Shown here: in pieces, positions 49,922 through 58,847 of the stretch | Numbering within the stretch: the first letter of the stretch is position 1 | Layout: each line of letters opens with the position of its first letter | Origin: Corynebacterium aurimucosum | GTDB lineage: Bacteria; Actinomycetota; Actinomycetes; Mycobacteriales; Mycobacteriaceae | Direction: 5' to 3' | Length of the DNA stretch: 64,000 nt | NCBI RefSeq assembly: GCF_030408555.1 | Contig: NZ_CP047048.1 | Coordinates: forward strand, 2,655,424-2,719,423 | Position numbers and translations under genes: made by a program | Notes under the pieces: generated by a model | What the model was told of the DNA's origin: nothing | The model's database searches: none | The model's input: only the letters and a program-made list of their open reading frames with translations

Positions 49922-51610
49922 TCAAGCGGTGGATGCGCCACGCTTGAATAGTTCGTTAAGTATTTCACGTGGGGTTGCGCCGCCGAGGATTTGTCGGGGT
50001 GTTTCGTTGAGCTCATTTTGTACCCACGCGACATGTTCGGGTGTGACGGTGGCAAAGTCGGTGCCTTTTTTGTAGAACCGGCGCCTGATCTCGCCGTTGG
50101 TGTTCTCGTTGGTTGGTCTCTGCCACGGTGAGTGCGGGTCGCAGAAAAACACCTGGCAGCCGTCTTTGATCTGGACCTGTGCTGTGACAGCCATTTCTGC
50201 CCCTTGGTCCCATGTGATGGTTTTTAGCTGCTCGATGTTGAGGTCTTTGACCATGTCCTGCAAGGTTGCGACCACGGTTTGTGAACTGTGCTCATCGGGG
50301 AGGTGTCCAAGCAGGGTGTAGCGGCTGGTGCGCTCTACTAGGGTAATCAGTGCGCTTTTGCCGCCTTTACCAATGACAAGGTCGCCCTCCCAGTGCCCGG
50401 GGATAGCCCTGTCATCAGCTTCCGGGTTGCGGTGGGTGATCTCAGCACCTTTGATCCAAGGGCGACCGGTTAACACGCCAGCGTTTCGGGCACGACTCTT
50501 GCGTGTTGCGCCGCCGCGGATAAGTACGTCTTTAGTCTTCATGACTTCTTCAAGCTCGGCTCGCAGGCTGCCTTTACCTTGAATGTATAAGGCACTGTAG
50601 ATCGCTTCGTGGGAAATACGCATGCTTTCATCATCGCTGAAAGCATGCTCAAGCCATGCACTAATGCGCCCAGGTGACCACCTGCGGGCAAGGCAATCGA
50701 TCACTACACCCCGAAGCGTTGGGCTTTCATCGAGCTTGCGTAGTTTTGGCCGCACCATCCGACCAGCAGTAGAAACAGCAGCGTTGTGGGCGTTATACCG
50801 CAGCTGCTCTGTGCCGTCCTCATCGATAATCTTCCAACCATTACGGGTGATTTCACGGGCGACGACACTGTGGTGCCTATTTATTTTCTGTGCGATAGCA
50901 CGTGCCGAATCACCGACACGACATCCCGCTTCAATAGCAACACGGTCTTCAACAGTAAGCCTGCGACCACGCCCTACTAAGGCGTGTTTGTCGAATACGC
51001 CGCTAGGAAATCCATCAATGGCTTGAGCTTTCATCGGTGCTGGCATAACAGTATCTTTACCCAGCTTCTTGCCGGTATCTGGCATAGACACCACCGCCTC
51101 ATCAGGCGTTCGACGGTGTCGCTGCCGGCGTAATTCCGCATACCGTTGCTTCCTTATCCACTGATACACCGTGGAAGGATGCACACCGACCGCATCAGCC
51201 ACCGTCTGACAGCTCTCACCAGCAAGCACTCGCTCCACGGCCTGGACACGTTCATCAGGTGACAAGCGGGCGCGTCTAGGCCGTACTTCGATTACACCAG
51301 CTTTCTTTAACCTACTGTGAAGCACGCCAGTCGATAATCCAACAGTCTGTGCTGCTTGATTGATCGACATACCTGCACACACCAACCCAACGGCCTCACG
51401 GACAAACGGATCACGCAGACGACTCGCACGCCTGCCAGGAGGTTCGACACCTCTTACCCTCAACCATCCGTAAACAGTTTCAGGGCCCACACCGACATCA
51501 CGCGCGACCAGGCTAACTGCCTCGCCCGCAGCCACTCGCTCAACAGCAGCATCCTTAACATCCTTCGGAGTCCAACGCGTCACAACTACCTCCCGGTCGA
51601 AGTGGCGCAT
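49922..51610 (-). CDS. IS30-family transposase
   Basis: 562-residue transposase. The N-terminal half has several HTH units (WTPKDVKDAAVERVAAGEAV, LSPDERVQAVERVLAGESC, LTVEDRVAIEAGCRVG), more than a typical IS30 protein, then the DDE core: GHWEGDLVIGK, ITWDQGAEMAV, and the Glu in NGEIRRRFYKKGTDF. Intact frame, so likely functional. Start and stop codons fall within the terminal repeats. Confidence 0.9.
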   Translation of the reverse strand: MRHFDREVVVTRWTPKDVKDAAVERVAAGEAVSLVARDVGVGPETVYGWLRVRGVEPPGRRASRLRDPFVREAVGLVCAGMSINQAAQTVGLSTGVLHSRLKKAGVIEVRPRRARLSPDERVQAVERVLAGESCQTVADAVGVHPSTVYQWIRKQRYAELRRQRHRRTPDEAVVSMPDTGKKLGKDTVMPAPMKAQAIDGFPSGVFDKHALVGRGRRLTVEDRVAIEAGCRVGDSARAIAQKINRHHSVVAREITRNGWKIIDEDGTEQLRYNAHNAAVSTAGRMVRPKLRKLDESPTLRGVVIDCLARRWSPGRISAWLEHAFSDDESMRISHEAIYSALYIQGKGSLRAELEEVMKTKDVLIRGGATRKSRARNAGVLTGRPWIKGAEITHRNPEADDRAIPGHWEGDLVIGKGGKSALITLVERTSRYTLLGHLPDEHSSQTVVATLQDMVKDLNIEQLKTITWDQGAEMAVTAQVQIKDGCQVFFCDPHSPWQRPTNENTNGEIRRRFYKKGTDFATVTPEHVAWVQNELNETPRQILGGATPREILNELFKRGASTA

Positions 51611-51621
51611 TCACCCCTTGA
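49922..51621 (-). mobile_element. complete IS30-family insertion sequence
   Basis: 1700-bp element bounded by 20-bp imperfect inverted repeats: TCAAGCGGTGGATGCGCCAC at 49922-49941 and GTGGCGCATTCACCCCTTGA at 51602-51621. One transposase gene fills it: its ATG lies in the right repeat and its TGA is the first three bases of the left repeat. No target duplication was recognised. It lies between murJ and yceI; flanking sequence beyond the ends forms a further inverted repeat. Confidence 0.85.
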
Positions 51622-51682
51622 CAGCACGCTGCAGGTTTCGGGTTCCAGGTCTGGGGCTTTATTGTTCTTGCGATTTCTTCCC

Positions 51683-51710
51683 TTTACAGACAAGACACGG
51701 AGCGTATAAT
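51683..51710 (+). promoter_or_regulatory. promoter of the yceI gene
   Basis: -35 like TTTACA (51683-51688), 16-bp spacer, consensus -10 TATAAT (51705-51710), giving a leader of about 45 nt before ATG 51762. The promoter lies outside the IS30-family element, so the insertion did not remove it. Confidence 0.75.
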
Positions 51711-51761
51711 TATTGTTGTCACCTCAACAATCTAGAGAAACCTAGAAGAAACGAGGAACCC

Positions 51762-52295
51762 ATGACTATCACCGCAGGAACCTACACACTGGACGCAGCA
51801 CACACCACCATCGGCTTCGTCGCCCGCCACGCCATGATCACCAAGGTGCGTGGCAACTTCACCGAGTTCGAGGGCACCCTGAAGGTGGGAGAGAACATTA
51901 ACGAGTCCGCAGCTACCGCCACGGTGAAGACCGCGTCCATCGATACCAACAACGCCGACCGCGATGCGCACGTGAAGAACGAGGACTTTTTCGACGTTGA
52001 GCAGTTCCCGGAGATGACCTTCACCGCAACCAAGTTCGACGTGAACGAGGCAGGCGAGGACATGGTCACCGGTGACCTCACCATCAAGGGCACCACCAAG
52101 TCCGTTGACTTCAAGGTAGAGGAGACGGGCGTGGCCGAGGATCCCTTCGGTAACACCCGCCTGGGCTTCGAGGCCAAGACCTCTATTAACCGCACCGACT
52201 TCGGCATTGACTTCAACGCCCCGCTGAAGACCGGCGGCGTGCTGGTCTCCGAGTACATCAAGATTGAGCTCGAGGTTTCTGCCATCAAGGAGTGA
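51762..52295 (+). CDS. YceI family protein (lipocalin-like, polyisoprenoid-binding fold)
   Basis: 177-residue protein of the YceI family: TYTLDAAHTTIGFVARHAMI at the start, then VRGNFTEFEGTL, SIDTNNADRDAHVKNEDFFD, FTATKF, GDLTIKGTTKSV and the C-terminal GVLVSEYIKIELEV. No signal peptide, as is common for the actinobacterial cytosolic members. Homologues bind isoprenoid chains in a beta-barrel; the ligand here is unknown. Strong sigma-A-type promoter and a strong terminator make it a single-gene unit. Confidence 0.92.
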   Translation: MTITAGTYTLDAAHTTIGFVARHAMITKVRGNFTEFEGTLKVGENINESAATATVKTASIDTNNADRDAHVKNEDFFDVEQFPEMTFTATKFDVNEAGEDMVTGDLTIKGTTKSVDFKVEETGVAEDPFGNTRLGFEAKTSINRTDFGIDFNAPLKTGGVLVSEYIKIELEVSAIKE

Positions 52296-52333
52296 GCCAT
52301 CAAGCGCGAAACCTCGCCGTAGGAAGTAGTTCT

Positions 52334-52382
52334 AAGTTGTTGCCCATAGTGCCCATTTCGGTACTGCGGGCAACAACTTTTT
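52334..52382 (+). terminator. terminator of yceI
   Basis: Arms AAGTTGTTGCCC (52334-52345) and GGGCAACAACTT (52368-52379) followed by a T run, in the gap before pepN. Confidence 0.85.
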
Positions 52383-52457
52383 GTTACTGCGTTGTTTGAA
52401 ACAACTTTGAGCGACTTGCCTGTGATACACGCCGCAGCGGAGTTTAAGATGTAGCGC

Positions 52458-54968
52458 ATGACTACCGCAAACCTCACCCATGCAGAAGCTTCTGCCCGCA
52501 GCGCTGCGCTGCGTCTGAGCACCTACCAGCTGCACCTCGACGTCACGAGTGCGCCCACCGACGCCGACTCTTACGAGGTCACCTCGCGCATGAGCTTCAC
52601 CACCACCGAGCCCGAGACCTTCGTGGATTACTTGGGCAAGGCCGTGCACGCAGTGCGCGTCAACGGCGAAGAGGTGGAAAACACCTTCGACGGCGGCCGG
52701 GTTTACCTGAGCAATCTTCCAGTGGGGGAGGAGCTCACCGTGGAGATCACCGGCTCCTCCTATTACTCCCGCACTGGCCAAGGCCTGCACCGCATGCACG
52801 ACCAAGCCGATGACACCACCTACCTCTACTCGCACCTCGAGCCATCTGATGCCCGCCGCATCTTCCCCTGCTTTGACCAACCGGACCTCAAGGCCAGCTA
52901 CGAGGTGCACCTCACCGGCCCGGAAGGCTGGCAGCTGCTCAGTAACCAACCGGAGGTCAGCCGCGAGAAGACCGAGGGTGGGGAAGTAGCGCACTTTGCC
53001 CCGACCCCGCTGCTGTCGACGTACTTGACGGCGTTTTCGGCGGGGCCGTACGTCGAAAAGCACAGCACCTGGACCGCACCCGATGGATCCCTCAGCGTGG
53101 AACTGCGCGCCTTCGCCCGCGCCTCCATGGCGGAGTACCTGGATGATGAAATCCTGCAGGTCACCGCACAAGGCATGGACTTCTTCCACAACAACTTTGG
53201 CTATCCCTACCCGTGGGGCAAGTATGATTCCATCTTCGTTCCGGAGTACAACCTGGGTGCCATGGAGAACCCCGGCCTCGTAACCTTTACGGAGCATTAC
53301 CTCTTCCGTTCCGCCGCCACCCGCGCGCAGCATGCCGGGCGCACGAATACGATCCTGCACGAGATGTCGCACATGTGGTTCGGTGACCTAGTCACCCCGC
53401 AGTGGTGGGATGACCTGTGGCTCAAGGAGTCCTTCGCGGAGTTCATGGGCGCGGATTCCTCGGTGCACGCCACCGAGTACACCGAGGCGTGGGTCAACTT
53501 TGCCGGCCAGCGCAAGAACTGGGCCTACCTGCAGGATCAGCTGCCCACCACGCACCCGATCAAGGCCGAGATCCCGGACGTGGATGCCGCGCGTCAGAAC
53601 TTCGACGGCATTACGTATGCCAAGGGTGCTGCAGGGCTCAAGCAGCTGGTGCACTACGTGGGCCGGGAGAATTTCTATGCCGGCGCGCGTGACTACTTCC
53701 AGGAGCACGCCTTTGCTGCCGCCACCTTCGAGGATCTCCTTAAGGCCCTGAAGAAGCACACCGACCGCGACCTCGACGCTTGGTCCACAGCCTGGCTGCG
53801 CACGTGGGGCCCGGATACGCTGACCCCGGAGTTACACGCGGACGGCGATAGGATTCACGAGTTAGCTATCGCTGTCGAGGCGGAGGACACCACGCGCCCG
53901 CACCGCCTCAACGTGGCGCTGTTCGATAACTCCCTGAAGAAGTACGCCACCCTCGACGTCGATCTGGAGGGCGAGCGCACTATCCTCGACGAGGCTTCTG
54001 GGCTTCAGGCACCGGCGTTGTTGCTGCTGAACGACGGCGACCACACCTACGCCAAGGTCCGCTTCGATGAGACCTCCTTGAAGACCATTCGCGCGCGCTT
54101 GTCTGAAGTTCCGGATGAGCTCTCCCGAGCGGTCATCTGGACCTCCCTGTGGAACCTCACCCGCGATGGCGAGTGGCCGGTGCGCTCCTACCTCGACACC
54201 GTGCTGAAGCACGCTCCGGCGGAGTCCAACCCGACGCTTCTGACCACGGCCTTTGCCAATGCCCGCTATGCCATCGACCACTTCGTTAGCCAGGAAGAAG
54301 GCGAGGAGATTCGCTCCGATTATGCCGAGCGGCTGTGGGAGGTGCTGCAAGACGCCCCGGCTGGTTCCGACGCGCAGCTCACCTTCGCCCGAGCCGCCAT
54401 TCAGGCGCTCGCGGCCACCCCGGAGGAATCCGGCACGCAGCGCCTGCGTGCGCTTTACGACGGATCCCTCGACGGCCTCGCCCTCGACCCGGATATTCGC
54501 TGGGCCATCCTCCGCGCCTTGGCCGCCCGCGATGCCATCAGCACCGAGGAGCTGGAGGCTGAGAAGGAGCGCGATAACACGCTCACCGGTGCCGCCGCCT
54601 ACCTAGGCGCCTCCCACGCCTTCCCATCTGCCGAGCTCAAGCGCGAAGTCTTTGACCTCGTGCGCACGCCGGGCACGTACTCCAACGCGGAGGTGGATTC
54701 CCTGCTCGCAGCGTTCAACGCACCGCGCTCAGCCCACCTCACCGAAGCCTTTGCCCAGGAGTATTTCGATTCTCTGGCGAAGCTCTGGACGGAGCATCCC
54801 ATCGAGATTGCCAACCGCCTCGTGCGCGGTCTTTACCCAGATCTCGCGATGGCCGACGCCGCCACCAGCGAATTCCTGAGCAAAGATCGTCCGCGCGCGC
54901 TGCGCCGCGTGCTGCTGGAATGCCAGGATGCACTGCGTCGTGCGTACCGTGCCCGTGCCGTGCAGTAA
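52458..54968 (+). CDS. pepN: aminopeptidase N (M1 metallopeptidase)
   Basis: 836-residue cytosolic zinc aminopeptidase. Exopeptidase motif GAMEN at 267-271, zinc ligands HEMSH at 301-305 with Glu324 in WLKESFAEF, and an ERAP1-like C-terminal helical domain (about 520-830). Removes N-terminal residues from peptides. ATG 52458 has no clear ribosome-binding site. A hairpin (GTGCCGTGC/GCACGGCAC) spans the stop codon. In other actinobacteria pepN is elsewhere; here it stands between murJ and sigM. Confidence 0.95.
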   Translation: MTTANLTHAEASARSAALRLSTYQLHLDVTSAPTDADSYEVTSRMSFTTTEPETFVDYLGKAVHAVRVNGEEVENTFDGGRVYLSNLPVGEELTVEITGSSYYSRTGQGLHRMHDQADDTTYLYSHLEPSDARRIFPCFDQPDLKASYEVHLTGPEGWQLLSNQPEVSREKTEGGEVAHFAPTPLLSTYLTAFSAGPYVEKHSTWTAPDGSLSVELRAFARASMAEYLDDEILQVTAQGMDFFHNNFGYPYPWGKYDSIFVPEYNLGAMENPGLVTFTEHYLFRSAATRAQHAGRTNTILHEMSHMWFGDLVTPQWWDDLWLKESFAEFMGADSSVHATEYTEAWVNFAGQRKNWAYLQDQLPTTHPIKAEIPDVDAARQNFDGITYAKGAAGLKQLVHYVGRENFYAGARDYFQEHAFAAATFEDLLKALKKHTDRDLDAWSTAWLRTWGPDTLTPELHADGDRIHELAIAVEAEDTTRPHRLNVALFDNSLKKYATLDVDLEGERTILDEASGLQAPALLLLNDGDHTYAKVRFDETSLKTIRARLSEVPDELSRAVIWTSLWNLTRDGEWPVRSYLDTVLKHAPAESNPTLLTTAFANARYAIDHFVSQEEGEEIRSDYAERLWEVLQDAPAGSDAQLTFARAAIQALAATPEESGTQRLRALYDGSLDGLALDPDIRWAILRALAARDAISTEELEAEKERDNTLTGAAAYLGASHAFPSAELKREVFDLVRTPGTYSNAEVDSLLAAFNAPRSAHLTEAFAQEYFDSLAKLWTEHPIEIANRLVRGLYPDLAMADAATSEFLSKDRPRALRRVLLECQDALRRAYRARAVQ

Positions 54969-55134
54969 GCACGGCACATTAAACGCGGCACGTGAGACGC
55001 TTCGCGTAGCGGATAGCAGAATCTTCCCGTAAACTCGCAACCACATCAACGGGGGGACAATCACAAACCATCGGCTTCGGCCGGGGACTGTGTTGACCCA
55101 CTTGTCATTGCTCAAGTTTCCGGGGGGATTCTTA

Positions 55135-55677
55135 GTGTCAGCACAGCCGACCGATCGTGAACTCGTCGACGCCTTCATTGGTGGAGATACCAAGGCCTTT
55201 TCGGCAATCGTCGAAAAGCACCGCGCGCGCCTGACCGCCATGGCGCGACGCTATACGCGCAACGATGATGATGCGCAGGACATTGTGCAGGAGGCCCTGC
55301 TCAAGGCCAGCTGCAACATGGCCTCCTACCGGCACGATGCCACCCTGAGCACGTGGCTGCACCGGCTGGTAATGAACTCCGGCTATGACTTCCTCAACCA
55401 TCGCTCCAACCGGGAAAACGCCTCCCTCGATGCAGAGATCATTGAGGATGACCGCAATTATGCGCTCGCGCACAACCCCAGCGAAAACCTGGCGGAACGC
55501 ATCACGGTGGCCCAAGCGATGGAAACCTTGCGCCAGGACCAGCGCGAGGCGCTGTACCTCACCGACGTGGCTGGTTATCCCATCGATACCGTGGCCAAGG
55601 TGCAGGGTGTTGCGCCGGGCACGGTGAAGTCGCGCCGAGCCCGGGCTCGGCAAGTGTTGCGTGCGGCGATAGACTGA
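55135..55677 (+). CDS. sigM: ECF RNA polymerase sigma factor SigM
   Basis: 180-residue extracytoplasmic-function sigma factor from GTG 55135 behind GGGGGGATT. Region 2 spans about residues 20-88 (YTRNDDDAQDIVQEALLKA; LSTWLHRLVMNSGYDFLNHR), region 4 about 125-178 (REALYLTDVAGYPIDTVAKV; GTVKSRRARARQVLR). An upstream GTG at 55090 is in frame but less likely. In M. tuberculosis and C. glutamicum SigM answers oxidative and thiol stress and drives thioredoxin genes, which here follow directly. No anti-sigma gene lies between sigM and trxB. Confidence 0.92.
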   Translation: MSAQPTDRELVDAFIGGDTKAFSAIVEKHRARLTAMARRYTRNDDDAQDIVQEALLKASCNMASYRHDATLSTWLHRLVMNSGYDFLNHRSNRENASLDAEIIEDDRNYALAHNPSENLAERITVAQAMETLRQDQREALYLTDVAGYPIDTVAKVQGVAPGTVKSRRARARQVLRAAID

Positions 55678-55731
55678 GGGCGAGTAGAATCTGAGTCTTA
55701 CTTAAAAAGAATCGTTTCAAGGGAGTTTTTA

Positions 55732-56658
55732 GTGACTATCCACGATGTCGCCATCGTCGGCTCCGGCCCCGCCGGCTACACCGCAGCGCTCTACGCAGCA
55801 CGCGCCGAACTCAATCCCATCGTCTTCGAGGGCTTTGAATACGGTGGCGAACTCATGAACACCACCGAGGTCGAGAACTACCCAGGCTTCCAGAAGGGAA
55901 TCATGGGCCCTGAGCTTATGGAAGAGATGCGCGCTCAAGCCATCCGCTTCGGTGCCGACCTTCGCATGGAAGTTGTAGATTCCATCGAGCTCGAAGGCGA
56001 GGTGAAGAAGCTACACGTGGGCGACGAGGTTTATGAAGCCCGCGCTGTCATCCTCGCTACCGGTGCCGCTCCGCGCTACCTGGGTATTCCGGGCGAATCT
56101 GAGCTGACCGGCCGCGGCGTGTCGGCGTGTGCCACCTGCGATGGCTTCTTCTTCAAGGACCACAACATCGCCGTCGTCGGCGGTGGCGATTCCGCCATGG
56201 AAGAGGCCACCTTCCTCACCAAGTTCGCCGAGACCGTCACCATTATTCACCGCTCGGAGAACTTCCGCGCCTCCAAGATCATGCTGGAGCGCGCCAAGGA
56301 GAACCCAAAGATCAAGTGGCTGACCAACACCACCGTCGAGCGCGTCCTGGAGAAGGACGGCAAGGTCGGTGCCCTCGAAGTCAAGAACGTGCTGACCGGT
56401 GAGACCAGCGAGCTGGATTTGACCGCCATGTTCGTAGCCATTGGCCACGACCCGCGCTCCGGCTTCCTCAACGGCCAGGTAGAGACCGATGAGGCTGGCT
56501 ACGTGGTGGTACAGCAGCCCTCCACTAAGACCTCGCTGCCAGGTGTCTTTGCCTGTGGTGACTTGGTGGATGACCACTACCAGCAGGCCATCACCGCTGC
56601 GGGCTCCGGCTGCCGCGCGGCCATTGATGCGGAACATTTCCTGGCTGAGAACCGTTAG
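55732..56658 (+). CDS. trxB: thioredoxin reductase
   Basis: 308-residue FAD/NADPH enzyme that reduces thioredoxin. FAD site [16 protein letters not shown], redox pair Cys133/Cys136 in [16 protein letters not shown] site [11 protein letters not shown], and C-terminal [25 protein letters not shown] 55732 is preceded by AAGGGAG. Seven bases separate it from trxA. Confidence 0.97.
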   Translation: MTIHDVAIVGSGPAGYTAALYAARAELNPIVFEGFEYGGELMNTTEVENYPGFQKGIMGPELMEEMRAQAIRFGADLRMEVVDSIELEGEVKKLHVGDEVYEARAVILATGAAPRYLGIPGESELTGRGVSACATCDGFFFKDHNIAVVGGGDSAMEEATFLTKFAETVTIIHRSENFRASKIMLERAKENPKIKWLTNTTVERVLEKDGKVGALEVKNVLTGETSELDLTAMFVAIGHDPRSGFLNGQVETDEAGYVVVQQPSTKTSLPGVFACGDLVDDHYQQAITAAGSGCRAAIDAEHFLAENR

Positions 56659-56665
56659 TAATCAC

Positions 56666-56989
56666 ATGAGCAACATTAAAAACGTCACTACTGATTCCTT
56701 CCGCGCTGACGTCGTAGAGGCAGGCAAGCCAGTCGTCGTGGACTTCTGGGCCGAATGGTGTGGTCCGTGTAAGAAGCTGTCCCCGATCCTTGAGGAGGTC
56801 GCCGAAGAACTCGGTGAGGACGTCTCCGTAGTCAAGGTCAACGTGGATGAAGAACGCACTTTGGGTGCCATGTTCCAGATCATGTCCATCCCATCTGTGC
56901 TGATTTTCAAGGACGGCGAGAAGGTCGATGAGTTCGTTGGCTTGCGTTCCAAGGCCGACATCGTGGCGCAGGTAAAGAAACAGCTCTAA
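56666..56989 (+). CDS. trxA: thioredoxin
   Basis: 107-residue thioredoxin with the redox motif WCGPC (Cys32, Cys35), the cis-proline in MSIPSVLIFKDG, and the usual VVVDFWAEWCGPCKKLSP strand-helix. Start ATG 56666, 7 bp after trxB. Reduced by TrxB; partner of the sigM stress response. Confidence 0.97.
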   Translation: MSNIKNVTTDSFRADVVEAGKPVVVDFWAEWCGPCKKLSPILEEVAEELGEDVSVVKVNVDEERTLGAMFQIMSIPSVLIFKDGEKVDEFVGLRSKADIVAQVKKQL

Positions 56990-57054
56990 CTGGTATTCTT
57001 TAACTCGTTGTTGGCGCACTGTAGTGCGCCTCCTTGATCACGAAAGGGGTAGGT

Positions 57055-58239
57055 GTGAACCGCGTTTTACGTGTAGGTGACCAGAGCGTTCGGGTCGCCG
57101 AAGCACGCGCAACCCTTGCCCGCCTCGGCCTGATGACTGACTACCAGGGGACGTTGTCCGACTGGAAGAAGCAAAAGTACTCCGAAGCCGATAAGCACTT
57201 TGATAGCGAGCTAGCGGAAGTACTTAAGGCCTTCCAGCAATCACGCGGCATTGTGCCCAGCGGCGATATCGATGAACTCACTTTGCGTGAACTGCGCCAA
57301 GCCTCCTACACCTTGGGTGCGCGCGTGCTGGCCTATGAGCCTGGCAACGTGCAGGTGGGCGACGATGTCTCCCAGTTGCAGCAACAGCTCCAGGAGCTCG
57401 GCTTCTACCAGGAGCGCATCGACGGCAATTTCGGTGCCCGCACCTATGCAGCGCTGGCGGAATACCAATTGAACTCTGGACTGCGCAGTGACGGAATTTG
57501 TGGCCCGGAGACCATCAACGCGCTCAACCTACTGGGTCGGCGCATCACCGGCGGATCAGCGCACAACATCCAAGAGCGCGAGCGCGTCCGCAACGCAGGG
57601 CCCCAATTGGCCGGCAAGCGCGTTGTCATCGATCCCAGCCTGGGCGGTTTCAACAAGGGCCGTACGGTCAAGGGCCGCTTTGGTGACATCACTGAGGAAG
57701 AGATCCTCTGGGATTTGGCCGAGCGAGTTGCTGGCCGCATGATTGCCGCCGGCATGGAGACCATCATCTCCCGCCCGCGTACCGATGATCCCTCTATTCA
57801 TGATCGCGCCGACATTGCCAATGCCTTTGGCGCTGACTTGGTCATTTCGCTCGCCTGCGACGAGTACCCCACAGAGAAGGCCAATGGCGTAGCCACCTTC
57901 TACTTCGGTTCTGAGTCCGGTAACTCCTCGCTCATTGGTGAAACGCTCTCCGGCTTCATCCAACGTGAGATCGTCGCCCGTACCGAACTGGGTAATTGCC
58001 GCAACCACGGCCGCACCTGGGCACTGCTGCGCCTGACCCAGATGCCGGTGGTGCAGGTCGTGCTGGGCTACCTAACCAGCCCCAAGGACGTGACTATTCT
58101 GGCCAACCCAGATCGCCGCGATGACATCGCCGAGGCCATCGTCGTCTCCGTCAAGCGCCTGTACCTTCTTGACGATGACACTGCCGTCACCGGCACCTAC
58201 CGCTTCGACGAGCTGCTGCGCGCGGAGCGCTCTTCCTAA
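57055..58239 (+). CDS. cwlM: CwlM-type N-acetylmuramoyl-L-alanine amidase homologue, probably inactive
   Basis: 394 residues from GTG 57055 behind GAAAGGGG. Two peptidoglycan-binding-like domains (about 5-85 and 95-165) precede an Amidase_3 domain (about 188-375). The zinc ligands of active Amidase_3 enzymes are not kept: DPGHGG is DPSLGG (193-198), and the SIHAN histidine is missing in SLACDE (265-270); an acidic region TEEEIL (213-218) remains. M. tuberculosis CwlM acts as a phosphorylation-controlled activator of MurA rather than a hydrolase. No signal peptide, so cytosolic. Confidence 0.9.
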   Translation: MNRVLRVGDQSVRVAEARATLARLGLMTDYQGTLSDWKKQKYSEADKHFDSELAEVLKAFQQSRGIVPSGDIDELTLRELRQASYTLGARVLAYEPGNVQVGDDVSQLQQQLQELGFYQERIDGNFGARTYAALAEYQLNSGLRSDGICGPETINALNLLGRRITGGSAHNIQERERVRNAGPQLAGKRVVIDPSLGGFNKGRTVKGRFGDITEEEILWDLAERVAGRMIAAGMETIISRPRTDDPSIHDRADIANAFGADLVISLACDEYPTEKANGVATFYFGSESGNSSLIGETLSGFIQREIVARTELGNCRNHGRTWALLRLTQMPVVQVVLGYLTSPKDVTILANPDRRDDIAEAIVVSVKRLYLLDDDTAVTGTYRFDELLRAERSS

Positions 58240-58265
58240 CGAGCTTAGGGGGAACCATCCTGTAT

Positions 58266-58841
58266 CTAGGCTAGGGCGCGGGCGAGGAGGTCCTCCACGG
58301 CGGCAGCCGTCAGCAGATCGAAAGCTGGGGGCAGCTCGAGTCGCAGGCGCGGGGTAATGGGGTGATCACGCTCCACCCTGAAACCGGCGGATTCCAGCGT
58401 TTCCACCGGTAGTAGGCCAATACGGCCGGGCTTAGCCCGCAGGAGATTCTCGGCGGCGCGAGCATCGCGGTAACCAAAGGCCTCAACGGCGCTAGCTTCG
58501 CGGGAGGTGAGGTGCATGATGGTGGCATCGAGAAGCACCGCCTCCAGGCCCTTCGCCGCGCGGTGCGATTTCACGAAAAGCGAGGACACCAGCACCGCGT
58601 CCTCCGAGACGGGGGAGGTGGGTAGCTTCGCGGCACCGGGGGCAAGATCGGGCGGGCAAAAGAACACTGTGGCCTCATCACCCACGGTAAAACCGCACTC
58701 ACCACAGCGCAGCAGCGTGGCACTGATCCATGCTTCCTTCTCGAAAACAGGATCAGCGACCGTGGTCTTCAGCTCCCAGAAGATGGATCGAGCCGCCAAG
58801 GGGTTGATGGCAACACCTTCCTTGACGGCCTGAACGAGCAT
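58266..58841 (-). CDS. conserved actinobacterial protein (Rv3916c position), function unknown
   Basis: 191-residue protein between cwlM and parB, the place of Rv3916c in M. tuberculosis. A CGECG pair (RCGECGFTVGDEA) near residue 47 could bind zinc; the C-terminal half has SREASAVEAFGYRDARAAEN and ends in a helical segment. A GNAT-like fold is possible, but I cannot see a clear acetyl-CoA motif. It lies 6 bp upstream of parB on the same strand, so it is probably the first gene of... the transcript's distal end; its role may be tied to segregation or the envelope only by synteny. Confidence 0.75.
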   Translation of the reverse strand: MLVQAVKEGVAINPLAARSIFWELKTTVADPVFEKEAWISATLLRCGECGFTVGDEATVFFCPPDLAPGAAKLPTSPVSEDAVLVSSLFVKSHRAAKGLEAVLLDATIMHLTSREASAVEAFGYRDARAAENLLRAKPGRIGLLPVETLESAGFRVERDHPITPRLRLELPPAFDLLTAAAVEDLLARALA

Positions 58842-58847
58842 GGTCAG

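Noticed and set aside
51618..51761. N-terminal extension of YceI beginning inside the IS30-family end
   Set aside because: It precedes the TATAAT promoter and has no family similarity; ATG 51762 starts the conserved protein.
54955..54979. Rho-independent terminator over the pepN stop codon
   Set aside because: The GTGCCGTGC/GCACGGCAC stem is good but no U tract follows; kept only as a possible stabilising hairpin.
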